DNA from: an uncultured Lachnospiraceae bacterium
GTDB taxonomy: Bacteria > Bacillota > Clostridia > Lachnospirales > Lachnospiraceae
Assembly: GCA_910588405.1 (NCBI GenBank)
Contig: CAJUPT010000001.1
Span: forward strand, 82,633 to 146,632
Direction of reading: 5' to 3'
Length of the DNA: 64,000 bases
The notes beneath the pieces were generated by a model. The model was not told the DNA's origin, did not search any database, and saw nothing but the letters and a program-made list of their open reading frames with translations. The translations under genes and the position numbers were made by a program. This document shows, piece after piece, positions 17,282-26,742 of this stretch (position 1 is the first letter of the stretch; the number at the start of each line of letters is the position of its first letter).

Positions 17282-19630
17282 TTATCCCTCTCTCCAACTC
17301 ACCGACACATTTCTATAAAAGTAAACCGGTACCCAGAATATTTTTTCTTCTGGTATTCCTTTTTGCTTTAACTCAAATCGTATTTCTTCCGCTAAACCTT
17401 CATTCAACACTGCAATAATTACCTGATCAAATTCCCATTCTTCTATTCCTTCAACAGATTCTATGTTATCCGGATATGTTTCCAACGTATTTTTATTTTT
17501 TGCTATTTTTTTATCTACCCACCTGATTCTTCGCTCCTGGCTTTGATCCTGAAGTCTATGATACAGTTCTCTGCCGAATTTTCCGGCTCCATACAAAACA
17601 ATATTCTTTTCCAAAAGCTCGCAGGGATAATAAGCTGCCCGTCCGTATCGCTCCACATATTCCTGCTCCAATACTATTTTTTCAGACCGTTCACGTATTC
17701 CCCACTCCGCGTCATACTCCTGCTTACATTTTCTAACCAGTTCTCGTTCTTCTTTACTGCAGCGCAGCAAAGAATATGCCAGACAACTTCCCTTATAGTA
17801 GTCTCTGATATTCTCCCAATACATTTTACGCACAAATATATTCAGTATATCTTCTTTTGACAACTTGGGGGCATACTCAAGAAGATTTCCCCGCTGTCCG
17901 GTTTCATCGTCCGGAAATGTAGCAAAATACTCCAAAGTCTCCTTATCTGGTGAAACGGACATATATTGAAAATACAATTCTATTGCCGCCAGCGAATCAA
18001 AGACAATACTGTTCCTATTTTCCGCTTCTACCATTCGACTTACAAAAAGCTCCATTGCTCTTTGCTGATCTTTGAAACCATGCTGAAGGAGATATTCTCC
18101 CTCAAAATCATCAAATACAGGTATTATTTTTTTATCTTCACGCTCATAGGCCACCGTTTGCCCATGAGGGGCCCGAAACAGCATCTCTGCCAGTAAACGA
18201 TTCTCAGGCCCATTCGGAAAGAAAACATGGTAAACACATCCTTCTGACATATTTACCTTATCCAGTCTAAAGAAAAAGGAATGAATTGGATCGACATAAA
18301 AATCCATCATCAATTGATGCAGGCATCCCTGGTTCAATCCTGTTCCAGATGCATCCACAAATGCAAAATCATTGTCTGTGACATCCACCTGCTGTTGGAG
18401 ATATTGTACTGCCAAATTTCTTTTTTCTTTCTGCTTATTTAAATAGAAGGTTTGAAACGAACCACTACATTCCAGTCTTTTTACAAGAATCACCAAGGAC
18501 TGCCGAGATAATTCCGTGTCGGCCTTTCTACATCCATACGGCAGAAAATCTGCCAGCTCCGTTACTGTGAGTTCTAATGTATCCGCCAAATCCTGCGTCG
18601 TCCGTATTTTTTCAGGATAAGACCAGGCAATCAATTTTAACAAATTAAAATATTCTTTTCTTAGAGAACACATCTTCCAGGCTTTTCTGGAACCATAAAT
18701 ATAATGTGTCTCTATCTGTAAGCCTTTGTTTTTTATGATACTGTCTGCAGCCACTTTAGCCAAATAACCGTCTCTTGCAATAAAGTACAGTCTTTTTATC
18801 CCCAAGCACTCACATTCCCGCAGAATCCAATTCGCATAACAATAAATCAAAGGCCCACATATAGAACTGCCCATCCTTTCTGCCGTTGTTTTTAAACCAT
18901 CAGCATATCTAGTATAACTTGCCTGTCCTATCAAAAGCTGTAAAACAGCATTGTCCGACTGATATTTTAAGAATCTTTTCTCATGTCTCATAAAAATTTT
19001 TGGCTTTAGATGAACTGCATGGATACCTAAACGTTTGGCCATCTCAATATCCTGATGTTGATTATCCCCATAATGAGTCCAGTCCCGATATTGTATGTTT
19101 TCTATGTCTCTTACTTTTTGATACAAATTTCCTGTCGTCTTTTTCACTTTTAACTCTGAGGAAACATACAACGGAATTCCTCTGAAAATTTCATCAGTTT
19201 TAATAAGTATTTTTCTAATCATATCCTGTGATAAATACATGTCCGAAACAAGTATCACACGGTTGCCGCTTTTTATTTGTTGTTTTAACTTTTTAATATT
19301 TTGAATAATAGGCAGTACATTATCCAATTCTATTTCCTGCTCCAATCGGCATAGCTGTTCCTGCATTACAGCATCCAGTTCACCTGCCATACTCATTGCC
19401 ATATAAATATCACTCAATGTGATTTCTTCAATTCCATCTGTCTCACTATGAAACCGTGCAACCTTTTCTGCCTGAATCCGTAAAGTATAAAAATTATAAC
19501 GTATATGATATGGCAGATTTTGATACTTTTCTTCTGCCATCAAGCGCTGATGCATAACAGCAAAAATTCCATACGGCGTAGCTGTTGTCCTGGCAATCAA
19601 TGTATCAAAAACATCAAAACTATACAACAT
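17282..19630 (-). CDS. HAD-superfamily large protein with C-terminal Rossmann-like module
   Basis: 782 residues from ATG 19630, where the protein begins MLYSFDVFDTLIAR. An earlier in-frame ATG at 19717 would overlap the upstream gene by 29 nt. Residues 4-12 give the HAD nucleophile motif DVFDTL, residues ~125-140 VILVSDMYLS, and ~185-200 THYGDNQHQDIEMAK, a full HAD catalytic set with a large alpha cap. The middle (~230-650) resembles the extended HAD-like proteins found in capsule loci and has an IARDGYLAKVAAD segment of unknown role. The last ~105 residues carry KNIVLYGAGKFGRELYHRL. It may be a phosphatase acting on an activated sugar or polyol phosphate; the substrate is unknown. Confidence 0.75.
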   Translation of the reverse strand: MLYSFDVFDTLIARTTATPYGIFAVMHQRLMAEEKYQNLPYHIRYNFYTLRIQAEKVARFHSETDGIEEITLSDIYMAMSMAGELDAVMQEQLCRLEQEIELDNVLPIIQNIKKLKQQIKSGNRVILVSDMYLSQDMIRKILIKTDEIFRGIPLYVSSELKVKKTTGNLYQKVRDIENIQYRDWTHYGDNQHQDIEMAKRLGIHAVHLKPKIFMRHEKRFLKYQSDNAVLQLLIGQASYTRYADGLKTTAERMGSSICGPLIYCYANWILRECECLGIKRLYFIARDGYLAKVAADSIIKNKGLQIETHYIYGSRKAWKMCSLRKEYFNLLKLIAWSYPEKIRTTQDLADTLELTVTELADFLPYGCRKADTELSRQSLVILVKRLECSGSFQTFYLNKQKEKRNLAVQYLQQQVDVTDNDFAFVDASGTGLNQGCLHQLMMDFYVDPIHSFFFRLDKVNMSEGCVYHVFFPNGPENRLLAEMLFRAPHGQTVAYEREDKKIIPVFDDFEGEYLLQHGFKDQQRAMELFVSRMVEAENRNSIVFDSLAAIELYFQYMSVSPDKETLEYFATFPDDETGQRGNLLEYAPKLSKEDILNIFVRKMYWENIRDYYKGSCLAYSLLRCSKEERELVRKCKQEYDAEWGIRERSEKIVLEQEYVERYGRAAYYPCELLEKNIVLYGAGKFGRELYHRLQDQSQERRIRWVDKKIAKNKNTLETYPDNIESVEGIEEWEFDQVIIAVLNEGLAEEIRFELKQKGIPEEKIFWVPVYFYRNVSVSWREG

Positions 19631-19688
19631 CTTCCTATACCTCTCCCATAAAATACATGCCCTCACCAATGCAATATATTTTAATAAT

Positions 19689-20966
19689 TTAGATAAATAC
19701 CATATCCGTATACGCAATCCTCATATGGTCATGATGATAAATCAAAAAAATAGAGAGCAGATTTTCAAACAAATACCCCATATATCTGTCCTCTCTCGGC
19801 ATCACCAAAGCTTCTTTATATTTTCGGTCTATCATAGAAGCTACCGAAAATGCAAATTCGCAGTATTTATCGAACCATACTCTTTTAAAAATTGCCATAT
19901 TACAGGGAATAAAGAAATGCATCTGCTCATACTGATCTATCACATCCTCATAAGATATATCGTAATTGATCACCGCATCTTTCCAGTACCGCCAATCATG
20001 TCTGAAACCATATTTTGAAAAAAATTCCTTGTTTGTACAATGATTAAACTGAGGTATAACAGCCACCACATCAATATTTTGTTTCTTCATAAACTGGATA
20101 TCACTCTTTTCCATTCTAAATCTTCTACGGTATTGACACAGTCCTACATAATCCTGACCGAAGGTATTTTTCCATATCCAATATAATGCCGTACATTCAC
20201 AATAATTTCGGTTCTCCTCAGAAATATGGTCGCCCGTATCATCTGTCAGATAACCCATTCGTTCGGTTGTAAGGGCAGCTCCTGCCTGTATCGAAATTTC
20301 CCATTCCTTCTTTCCCAGCGTCGTTTCCTTTTTCTTATTCAAATGACTTGTTACATTATATATTTCCATACCCTTTATAGATATTTTAGCAGTATCATCC
20401 TTTAAGCCTGGTAATTTACAATAGGAACCATACGACTGCTCAAATGCTTTAAGACTACATTTTTCTTTTAGCATTACCTCAGCAATACTGCTCCATCGAG
20501 TTCTGAATAACGCACGCCCTGTTTTCTCTTCTATAATTGCAATATGTCCCTTTTCCATATAAGGGTAATCATAATCAAGCTTAAACGCACTCTGCTGCTG
20601 ATTATACGCTTCCACCCATTCGCGGTCACGCATTTCCAAAAGTATATCCGGTAAAAGCAAAAGAATATTTTTATATCCCAAATCTATAAGTTCTTCCAGC
20701 AACTCCTGATTATTACCAGCAATTGCAATAACAATTGACATTTGGTTAATGGATGTTTTATATTCAGAAAGCTCCTTCGCCTCCCATACTTTTCTTTCAT
20801 TTATATAAGATGGGTTATCCTTTTTTTTCGTCACAATATATCCTTCCGGATATATTTTATATTTCACCATTCTTTTAGACAACCTCTTGGCATTAATTCC
20901 CGCACCGTATATAAATATGTGGTCTTTTTTTTTCAAATACTCCATCAAATCTTTTTCTGTTTCCAT
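19689..20966 (-). CDS. DUF4422 glycosyltransferase with N-terminal Rossmann-like module
   Basis: 425 residues. Residues ~1-110 contain HIFIYGAGINAKRLSKRM and a downstream IVIAIAGNNQEL, the island module in N-terminal position. Residues ~195-425 are DUF4422, recognised by ISIQAGAALTT, DDTGDHISEENRNYCECTAL and DYVGLCQYRRRF, ending in PREDRYMGYLFENLLSIFL. DUF4422 proteins are retaining-type glycosyltransferases related to GT25-like or capsule transferases, with the CQYRRRF loop conserved. It is cytoplasmic. It lies 58 nt upstream of the HAD protein gene on the same strand and is probably co-transcribed. Confidence 0.8.
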   Translation of the reverse strand: METEKDLMEYLKKKDHIFIYGAGINAKRLSKRMVKYKIYPEGYIVTKKKDNPSYINERKVWEAKELSEYKTSINQMSIVIAIAGNNQELLEELIDLGYKNILLLLPDILLEMRDREWVEAYNQQQSAFKLDYDYPYMEKGHIAIIEEKTGRALFRTRWSSIAEVMLKEKCSLKAFEQSYGSYCKLPGLKDDTAKISIKGMEIYNVTSHLNKKKETTLGKKEWEISIQAGAALTTERMGYLTDDTGDHISEENRNYCECTALYWIWKNTFGQDYVGLCQYRRRFRMEKSDIQFMKKQNIDVVAVIPQFNHCTNKEFFSKYGFRHDWRYWKDAVINYDISYEDVIDQYEQMHFFIPCNMAIFKRVWFDKYCEFAFSVASMIDRKYKEALVMPREDRYMGYLFENLLSIFLIYHHDHMRIAYTDMVFI

Positions 20967-21017
20967 TTTCCTACACTCTTTCCATTTCCCAGCTTAATAT
21001 CCCATTCAAACAATTCC

Positions 21018-21896
21018 TTATATGTTTATAATCTCTACTTCTATTCCTATTTTTTCTAGTTCGCATTTTACCTCATTCATCCGCTCATCTGAAACAGCCT
21101 GTAGCTTTTCCGCTTTCATTCCCAAATGCCTGTATTTACTTTCTCCCAAATTATGAACACCAAAAATCTGTACCGGATAGATCGCGTATTCCATCAAAAA
21201 CTGGCATATAGCGTCCCAATTTCTTGATTCTAATACGTATTCTTCGGAACAGGGAATTCGGAAATGTATTTTTTTCTCCTGTTCGGCCAAAAACTGTACA
21301 TTATGAAAATATGTTTCCACATCTCCACCTAAAATCTGTTTACACATTTCTTTATCCAAAAGTTTTATGTCAACATAATAGAAATCAATATAATCCAACG
21401 CTTTTTTAACATTTATTTCCGGAACAAACAAAGATGTTTCAATAGCCATATGAACCTTTTTTTCTTTCAGACTTTCCCATACAGGAACAAGCTCTGATGC
21501 CTGTAGCAACGGTTCTCCTCCTGAAAAGGTCACTCCGCCGTCATCTCCCCAGAAACCAGCATCCTTTTCAAGAATATGTACCAATTCGTCAGTTCCATAT
21601 TCTCTCCCACACTGACGAAGCACCTGAAGAGGACACTGTCTGCCACTAGATGAAACGTCTGATATCCCAAGTTCCTTTTCCTGTTTTAAAACAGCACAAT
21701 TTTTATTATAAATACATGTCTCCCCTGACTTTTTACATTTCTCCACATCATAATAATACTGTTTCTCAAAACGCAAATTCTCCGGATTCGCACACCATGG
21801 ACAGCGAATTCCACACCCCTTTAAAAAAACTGTGGTTCGAATTCCTGGTCCGTCATGAAAACACATTCTTTGTATATTAGATACCAACACACTCAT
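21018..21896 (-). CDS. Glycyl radical enzyme activase (radical SAM)
   Basis: 292 residues from ATG 21896, one base after the stop of the glycyl radical enzyme gene, with GAGGGAAAG upstream. Residues ~9-30 hold FHDGPGIRTTVFLKGC and then CPWCANPEN; the CxxxxxxC/CxxC arrangement (GCGIRCPWC) supplies the [4Fe-4S]-SAM site. A central insert (~45-85) has more cysteines (KCKKSGETCIYNKNC, RQCPLQVLRQCG) in the region where activases bind ferredoxin-like clusters. VTFSGGEPLLQ is the GGE SAM motif. The protein abstracts the alpha-hydrogen from the conserved glycine of its partner. Pairing with the neighbour is essentially certain. Confidence 0.93.
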   Translation of the reverse strand: MSVLVSNIQRMCFHDGPGIRTTVFLKGCGIRCPWCANPENLRFEKQYYYDVEKCKKSGETCIYNKNCAVLKQEKELGISDVSSSGRQCPLQVLRQCGREYGTDELVHILEKDAGFWGDDGGVTFSGGEPLLQASELVPVWESLKEKKVHMAIETSLFVPEINVKKALDYIDFYYVDIKLLDKEMCKQILGGDVETYFHNVQFLAEQEKKIHFRIPCSEEYVLESRNWDAICQFLMEYAIYPVQIFGVHNLGESKYRHLGMKAEKLQAVSDERMNEVKCELEKIGIEVEIINI

Positions 21897-21897
21897 A

Positions 21898-23901
21898 TTA
21901 GCTCTTTCCCTCATTTTGTAATGCACGCTGAATTAAAACATCCTGATAATTTTCAGGTAACTCAACAAAATATGCACTGAACCCCCATACACGCACAATC
22001 AAGTTTTGGAAATTCTCCGGATTTTGCTTTGCCTCTATCAAAACAGAGCTGCTGATTACATTCATCTGGAGCTGGAAAAATCCCATCTCAATCCCGCGAA
22101 GAATCATCTCCTGAAATTTTCTGAGATTCTGCTCCATGAATACAGGATTAACCATAAGGTCTACTACATTTCCATTAAACCGATTTTCTTTATAATCCAG
22201 ACTGGACGCAAAATGAATAAGCTCCGTATATGAAGAAACATTTTCATTGGAAATATGGACAATAAAAGGCGCTCCCGCCCTTCTTCCGTCAAAAGATGCA
22301 GGTACATTATCTGCCTCATTAATATATGAAGGATTACTGACTCCAAACTTTAGTTTTCCGTTATCGCGAGTCCGAAACTCCTTCGTATTTTCTGTCACAA
22401 AACGCAGAATTTCATTAGAAAGCTCGATTACTTTATCCGTATCGCATCCATATTGATCCTCATTTACTTTTAAAATATATTCTGTCTCCGGATATCCCTG
22501 ATAATCATAAAAACAGATTTTCTTTGCATCAACCAGATGATATCTGTGTTCTTCAAATACATATTTTTTTATATTTAAGAGAGCATTTACTACATTTCCC
22601 AATGCTACGGTTGTCATTCCAATATTATGATATTTTGCTCCTCCTGAAACAATATCTTTTTTACTCTCCCTGCAACCCTCTATAAATACGGAATAAAGAG
22701 TGTTCTTTTGATAACTCCGCTCATAAAGCCGTCTCTTTACACGCATAATTTCTCGTTTCAAATATCTCAAATAACATTGTTTTAACTGCTCAAATGTTTG
22801 GAATCGATTTAAACGTTCTTCCATAAACAAATCATATAACGGCTTTACATAAACCAAACGTTCTTCATTGTTCATAGAACTGCTTTTGCCTCCAATCAAG
22901 GGTTCCCAACAAGCAGAGGTTGTATATTCGTAAGCATCTCCCTTCTCCACACCAAAATCCAGCAGCCTGGGAATGATAACATCATCATTTGCCAATAATG
23001 GACTTCCAATGCCCGTGGCCATACAAAGAAGCGCCGATTCTAACAAGTCGCCAGGAATTTTTTTATTTGCTCTGAGTACAATTTTAGGATCAGACAGTTG
23101 AAGTTCCCTTACAGCCTTTAATATCATATCTGTCAAATCATTGCGAATATAATTTCCTTCCTGATCCGAACCTCCCAGAATCATGACCTGTCCGGTATCT
23201 CCAAGCAATACATTACTTTTAAACCAATAATGCTCATGCAGTCTGCCGATAAAATCTTTTAAAATCTGTTCCGCCTGTTCTTTTGTTAAATTGCCATTTT
23301 TTATATCTCGGATATAATAGGGATACAGCAGCATATCCAGCCGTCCAAGCCCTACCAGCCTGCTTCCTGTCTGCCACAGCATCTGATTCAGAAACAGAAT
23401 CCGTTGAATCGCTTCTTCGAAAGACTCTGCCCCACTTTCTTTCATACGACGAAACCACTGGAGCTTCTGCTGAAAGTATTTTGGCTTTTCTATTTCTAAA
23501 CAGTGAATAATTCTGTCTGATAACAATATTAGTCCATCAAGCACCGCATTATATTCTCTGCAAAAATCATTAGAGCAACCGTCTTTTGGATATTTTCTAC
23601 AAGCCAAACCCTCCTGCAAAATCAATTTATATGCAGGTGTCAGATTTGATATCTGTGTATAAAAACGATAGTGAAAATCCAGAAAATAGACAAAACGATG
23701 ATCATCTAATTCGATTTCCATATTCTCGCATAAATAGCGGAAGCTTTCCTGAAAATCCTGTTTTGCTCTGGCTTCATAAAATTCCAATGCATTCTCTCTA
23801 AGCCATTCATCCAGATGTATGGATGTCTCCGGTAGTTTTTTTCTTTCAAATAACTCTTTATCGTTCAATTTTTCTTTATTTAGCGTCATATCCATTTTCA
23901 T
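21898..23901 (-). CDS. Compact glycyl radical enzyme of unknown substrate
   Basis: 667 residues, shorter than the usual ~760-850 of PFL-like or eliminase-type enzymes. The thiyl cysteine and acid are in TTSACWEPLIGGKS (C331, E333), the C-x-E-P arrangement of dehydratase/lyase types (glycerol dehydratase, CutC, HypD), not the Cys-Cys pair of pyruvate formate-lyase. ASFDGRRAGAPF (~535-546) and FFQLQMNVISS are family blocks. The radical glycine is G640 in VRVWGFSAYFVEL; Trp before Gly replaces the usual small residue. The start overlaps the upstream gene by ATGA and the stop abuts the activase. Its setting inside a glycan island suggests dehydration or cleavage of a sugar or polyol; this is inference. 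Confidence 0.88.
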   Translation of the reverse strand: MKMDMTLNKEKLNDKELFERKKLPETSIHLDEWLRENALEFYEARAKQDFQESFRYLCENMEIELDDHRFVYFLDFHYRFYTQISNLTPAYKLILQEGLACRKYPKDGCSNDFCREYNAVLDGLILLSDRIIHCLEIEKPKYFQQKLQWFRRMKESGAESFEEAIQRILFLNQMLWQTGSRLVGLGRLDMLLYPYYIRDIKNGNLTKEQAEQILKDFIGRLHEHYWFKSNVLLGDTGQVMILGGSDQEGNYIRNDLTDMILKAVRELQLSDPKIVLRANKKIPGDLLESALLCMATGIGSPLLANDDVIIPRLLDFGVEKGDAYEYTTSACWEPLIGGKSSSMNNEERLVYVKPLYDLFMEERLNRFQTFEQLKQCYLRYLKREIMRVKRRLYERSYQKNTLYSVFIEGCRESKKDIVSGGAKYHNIGMTTVALGNVVNALLNIKKYVFEEHRYHLVDAKKICFYDYQGYPETEYILKVNEDQYGCDTDKVIELSNEILRFVTENTKEFRTRDNGKLKFGVSNPSYINEADNVPASFDGRRAGAPFIVHISNENVSSYTELIHFASSLDYKENRFNGNVVDLMVNPVFMEQNLRKFQEMILRGIEMGFFQLQMNVISSSVLIEAKQNPENFQNLIVRVWGFSAYFVELPENYQDVLIQRALQNEGKS

Positions 23902-24359
23902 TTCACCTGCATTTCCCTAAACCATACATCATTCAGACAATTATCAATAATCATATTCAATGACACAACCGGCAATTCCGGTTTGATCTCTAACAGCAGT
24001 TTATTGACATTTGGAAAGGCTGCAATCGCCGTGACAACCATCATATCCACTTCCGGAAGATCGGGCAGCTCCTCAGGCAGATATACCGGTATATTCCCTA
24101 TCATCCGACATTGTTCTGCGTTTCGATCCATAAAGTATACAATATCCACATTTCCAGTTTGCTCCATCTCCTTTTGCAACATCTTTCCAAAATCAGCAAT
24201 TCCATATATAGCAATTTTTTTACATTGATGAAATTCAAAAAAAGAAGATAGGTCTATGCCGCTTTCCAGTAGATACAGCCAGTTATATGCCGTATGATAA
24301 TAAGTTATGTTGCGATTATTTTGGTTGGTTAAATATTGAATTTGTTTTTCGTAATCCAT
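23898..24359 (-). CDS. Stand-alone Rossmann-like module protein
   Basis: 153 residues from ATG 24359 (GGGAGA upstream); a GTG 15 codons earlier lacks a site. Residues 1-40 are a short helical leader. From there KKIAIYGIADFGKMLQKEM, DIVYFMDRNAEQ and PEVDMMVVTAIAAF give the island's shared module and nothing else. No catalytic motif is visible. It overlaps the glycyl radical enzyme gene by 4 nt (ATGA) and is thus translationally coupled to it. This suggests that it binds a nucleotide or cofactor, or docks the radical enzyme to other island proteins. The family resembles the N-terminal nucleotide-sugar-sensing domain of PglD-type proteins only distantly. Confidence 0.65.
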   Translation of the reverse strand: MDYEKQIQYLTNQNNRNITYYHTAYNWLYLLESGIDLSSFFEFHQCKKIAIYGIADFGKMLQKEMEQTGNVDIVYFMDRNAEQCRMIGNIPVYLPEELPDLPEVDMMVVTAIAAFPNVNKLLLEIKPELPVVSLNMIIDNCLNDVWFREMQVK

Positions 24360-24460
24360 ATTAAAAATTATCTCCCTTTTGTCCAAAACTTTTTCGAAAT
24401 TCACAGATAGCGCAAATGTACTATTCCAATAATTATTAAGCCAAGAAAACAGTGTTTATA

Positions 24461-25408
24461 TCAGGATTCTTTTATAAAAATTGCTCTGGATAAATAAGAT
24501 ATATTTTCAATATAAAACTGTTTGAAACGCTCATCACTCAACATAAACGCGTCTACTACACGCTGAATTTGGCAATCATATATCTGCTCATCGGTAAATA
24601 ATTCTTTTACCTGTGGAAATACCTTCGGATTACATGTAGAACTGTTTCCATAATTCCAACATATATCATCAAAAATAATAAAACCATTAGGTTTTATCAA
24701 CTCTTTTAATATGCAACATGCCAATCCATCACGAAAAAAATCGTGTGCTCCATCAAGATATACAACGTCAAATATTCCCAGTTTCTTATGATTTCTCATT
24801 TCAAATAAAAGTTCACACAAAGACCAGCAATAAGAATCATAAAGTTTATGAGAATTCCCTTTTCCAACCAAATCACATGTCACTTCATCTAAACCTTTCA
24901 AATATAAAAGCAATTCTCGAATTTTATCTTCAAAATCAAAACAATAAAAAGTATCTGTAGATTCAAGTAATTTACATACTTCAATAGAAGTAGCACCAAT
25001 ATCTATCCCTATCTCGGCAACAGCAATAGATTCCTTTTCTTTCTTTGTCTTTCTTATTAATTCCAATATTTCTAAACAAGGTATATTATTTTGATGATAA
25101 TCATCCCCACTATAATTACGCAGTAGATATGCAATACTAACAATCTTTTTATTATCAATCATCAATTGATTTATATCATTCCAAATATTTTCTTTTGCTA
25201 TACCTTCAGCCATTATTATAATTTTATCATACTCATAATTGATTACTTCTTCTTTACAAATAACTTTATACCCATTGATCATCTCACATGATTTAGTTTG
25301 ATTTATCAAAGCAATAATTTCTACTTCGTTATTTTTTACATAATTCAATAAAATATCATAATATTTTCTAAATATATTTCCTGTCCCCCACACCAAAACC
25401 TTTTCCAT
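24461..25408 (-). CDS. N-terminal Rossmann-like module plus class I SAM methyltransferase
   Basis: 315 residues. Residues ~1-105 are the island module (EKVLVWGTGNIFRKYY, then KIIIMAEGIAKENIW). Residues ~125-300 are a methyltransferase with motif I VAEIGIDIGATSIEV, acidic residue FYCFDFEDKI, and DVVYLDGAHDFFRDGL then GFIIFDDICWNYG. This pattern resembles TylF/CmcI-type or Methyltransf_24 sugar O-methyltransferases. GAGGG precedes ATG 25408, which starts 2 nt after the upstream glycosyltransferase stop. A sugar methyltransferase is the likely role. Confidence 0.75.
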   Translation of the reverse strand: MEKVLVWGTGNIFRKYYDILLNYVKNNEVEIIALINQTKSCEMINGYKVICKEEVINYEYDKIIIMAEGIAKENIWNDINQLMIDNKKIVSIAYLLRNYSGDDYHQNNIPCLEILELIRKTKKEKESIAVAEIGIDIGATSIEVCKLLESTDTFYCFDFEDKIRELLLYLKGLDEVTCDLVGKGNSHKLYDSYCWSLCELLFEMRNHKKLGIFDVVYLDGAHDFFRDGLACCILKELIKPNGFIIFDDICWNYGNSSTCNPKVFPQVKELFTDEQIYDCQIQRVVDAFMLSDERFKQFYIENISYLSRAIFIKES

Positions 25409-25410
25409 AT

Positions 25411-26721
25411 CTATCCCTCTACTAAATCATTTATTTTTTTATAGTATTGAAATCCTTGTAAACACAAATTCTTCTCTACCTCTTGTACATATTTATTTCC
25501 GACTGAAATGATCACTAATGCTCGTTCTTTATACTGTCTCAATTCTTCTATTGCTTTTACAGGTATTCCTTCTACCATCTCAGGATTTCCTTCAATTTCT
25601 GATACTGCAATAAATTTAACTTTTGTATTCAAACGCCCCTCTCGTAACAGTTGCAGTACCCTACAAGCAATTTTACCAGCTCCATATAAAATAATCATCT
25701 CATAATTCCTTATTACATTTTCAATTCGTTCTCGTCTCGCTCTTTCCTTTTCTATGTAACTTTTCGGACTTGAGATTAAATCAAAAATCTTTGTTTTCCA
25801 AACCGGACTATATAAATCCGCGTCAATATGCCCTTTCCGTAAAGCTCCTAAAAAATCCTCTTTTATACGCTCTACTAGCATTTCCTGATATTCATCTTTC
25901 ATACGAGTAATACTATTTATACATTCTATTGTCCTCATATAGGCCAACCATTTATAAAATCGTCCTCCTTCATCACCCATTTTCTTTAAAACCTGACTTA
26001 CAAAATTATATTCATCACATATTGCAAATGGTTTCGAACTGTTGTACATAGAACAATTCGGGTTATCGATACGATAACGGTAAAATGCATTCTTCACAAA
26101 ATATATGCTTTTTGCTTTTATCATGGTTTGAAACCAAAACCCCGTATCCTGGTGAGATGCCCCTGGCGTTTCATTATGTCTAATATGTTCTCGTTCTAAA
26201 AACGCTCTGCTGTATAAGCCAGTCCATGTATGTTTATCAAACAAAAAAGCCTCTTTATGTTCATTTATATTAAAACAGGTTCCATACAAATTCCCTAACA
26301 CTTGATCTTCTGTCAGCGGAACATATTTTTCAATCTGCTTTCCATCTTCCAACTTATAAAATTCATAAAAATCCGCCTTCAATACCTCTGCCCTTGTCTC
26401 TACTATAAGGGTCAGCAAACTTGCATACATATGAGGCAAAATCATATCATCACTTTCAACAATACCGATATAAGGTGCCGTTGCTTTTCTTATGCCAACA
26501 TTCATGGCTTTTCCATATCCTTCGTTTTGTTTATGGATAATGCAAAAACGTGCATCTTTTTGAGCATACTCATCCAATATTTCACCCGAACAATCAGAAG
26601 AACCGTCATCTACACAAATAATTTCTATATCTTTTAATGTTTGGGCCTGAATACTGTCCAAACAGTCTCTCAGATACTTTTCAACATTATATACCGGAAC
26701 TATCACAGAGACCTTTGCCAT
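25411..26721 (-). CDS. GT2 glycosyltransferase with C-terminal Rossmann-like module (paralogue of 29726-31048)
   Basis: 436 residues from ATG 26721 (AGAAAGGA 7 nt upstream; six codons upstream are open but unlikely). The GT-A domain begins KVSVIVPVYNVEKYLRDCLD with ICVDDGSSDCSGE and VESDDM as nucleotide- and metal-binding acids. GASHQDTGFW is the acceptor-side acidic segment of this GT2 subgroup. The last ~95 residues carry EMIILYGAGKIACRVLQLL and LVIISVGNKYVQEVE. It is extensively similar along its whole length to the product of 29726-31048, including the C-terminal module, so the pair arose by duplication. The sugar donor is unknown. Cytoplasmic. Confidence 0.85.
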   Translation of the reverse strand: MAKVSVIVPVYNVEKYLRDCLDSIQAQTLKDIEIICVDDGSSDCSGEILDEYAQKDARFCIIHKQNEGYGKAMNVGIRKATAPYIGIVESDDMILPHMYASLLTLIVETRAEVLKADFYEFYKLEDGKQIEKYVPLTEDQVLGNLYGTCFNINEHKEAFLFDKHTWTGLYSRAFLEREHIRHNETPGASHQDTGFWFQTMIKAKSIYFVKNAFYRYRIDNPNCSMYNSSKPFAICDEYNFVSQVLKKMGDEGGRFYKWLAYMRTIECINSITRMKDEYQEMLVERIKEDFLGALRKGHIDADLYSPVWKTKIFDLISSPKSYIEKERARRERIENVIRNYEMIILYGAGKIACRVLQLLREGRLNTKVKFIAVSEIEGNPEMVEGIPVKAIEELRQYKERALVIISVGNKYVQEVEKNLCLQGFQYYKKINDLVEG

Positions 26722-26742
26722 TTTACAATCCTTTCTCAAAAA

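Noticed and set aside
21898..23901. Reading the glycyl radical enzyme as pyruvate formate-lyase
   Set aside because: The active loop has C-x-E-P instead of adjacent cysteines and the chain is too short.
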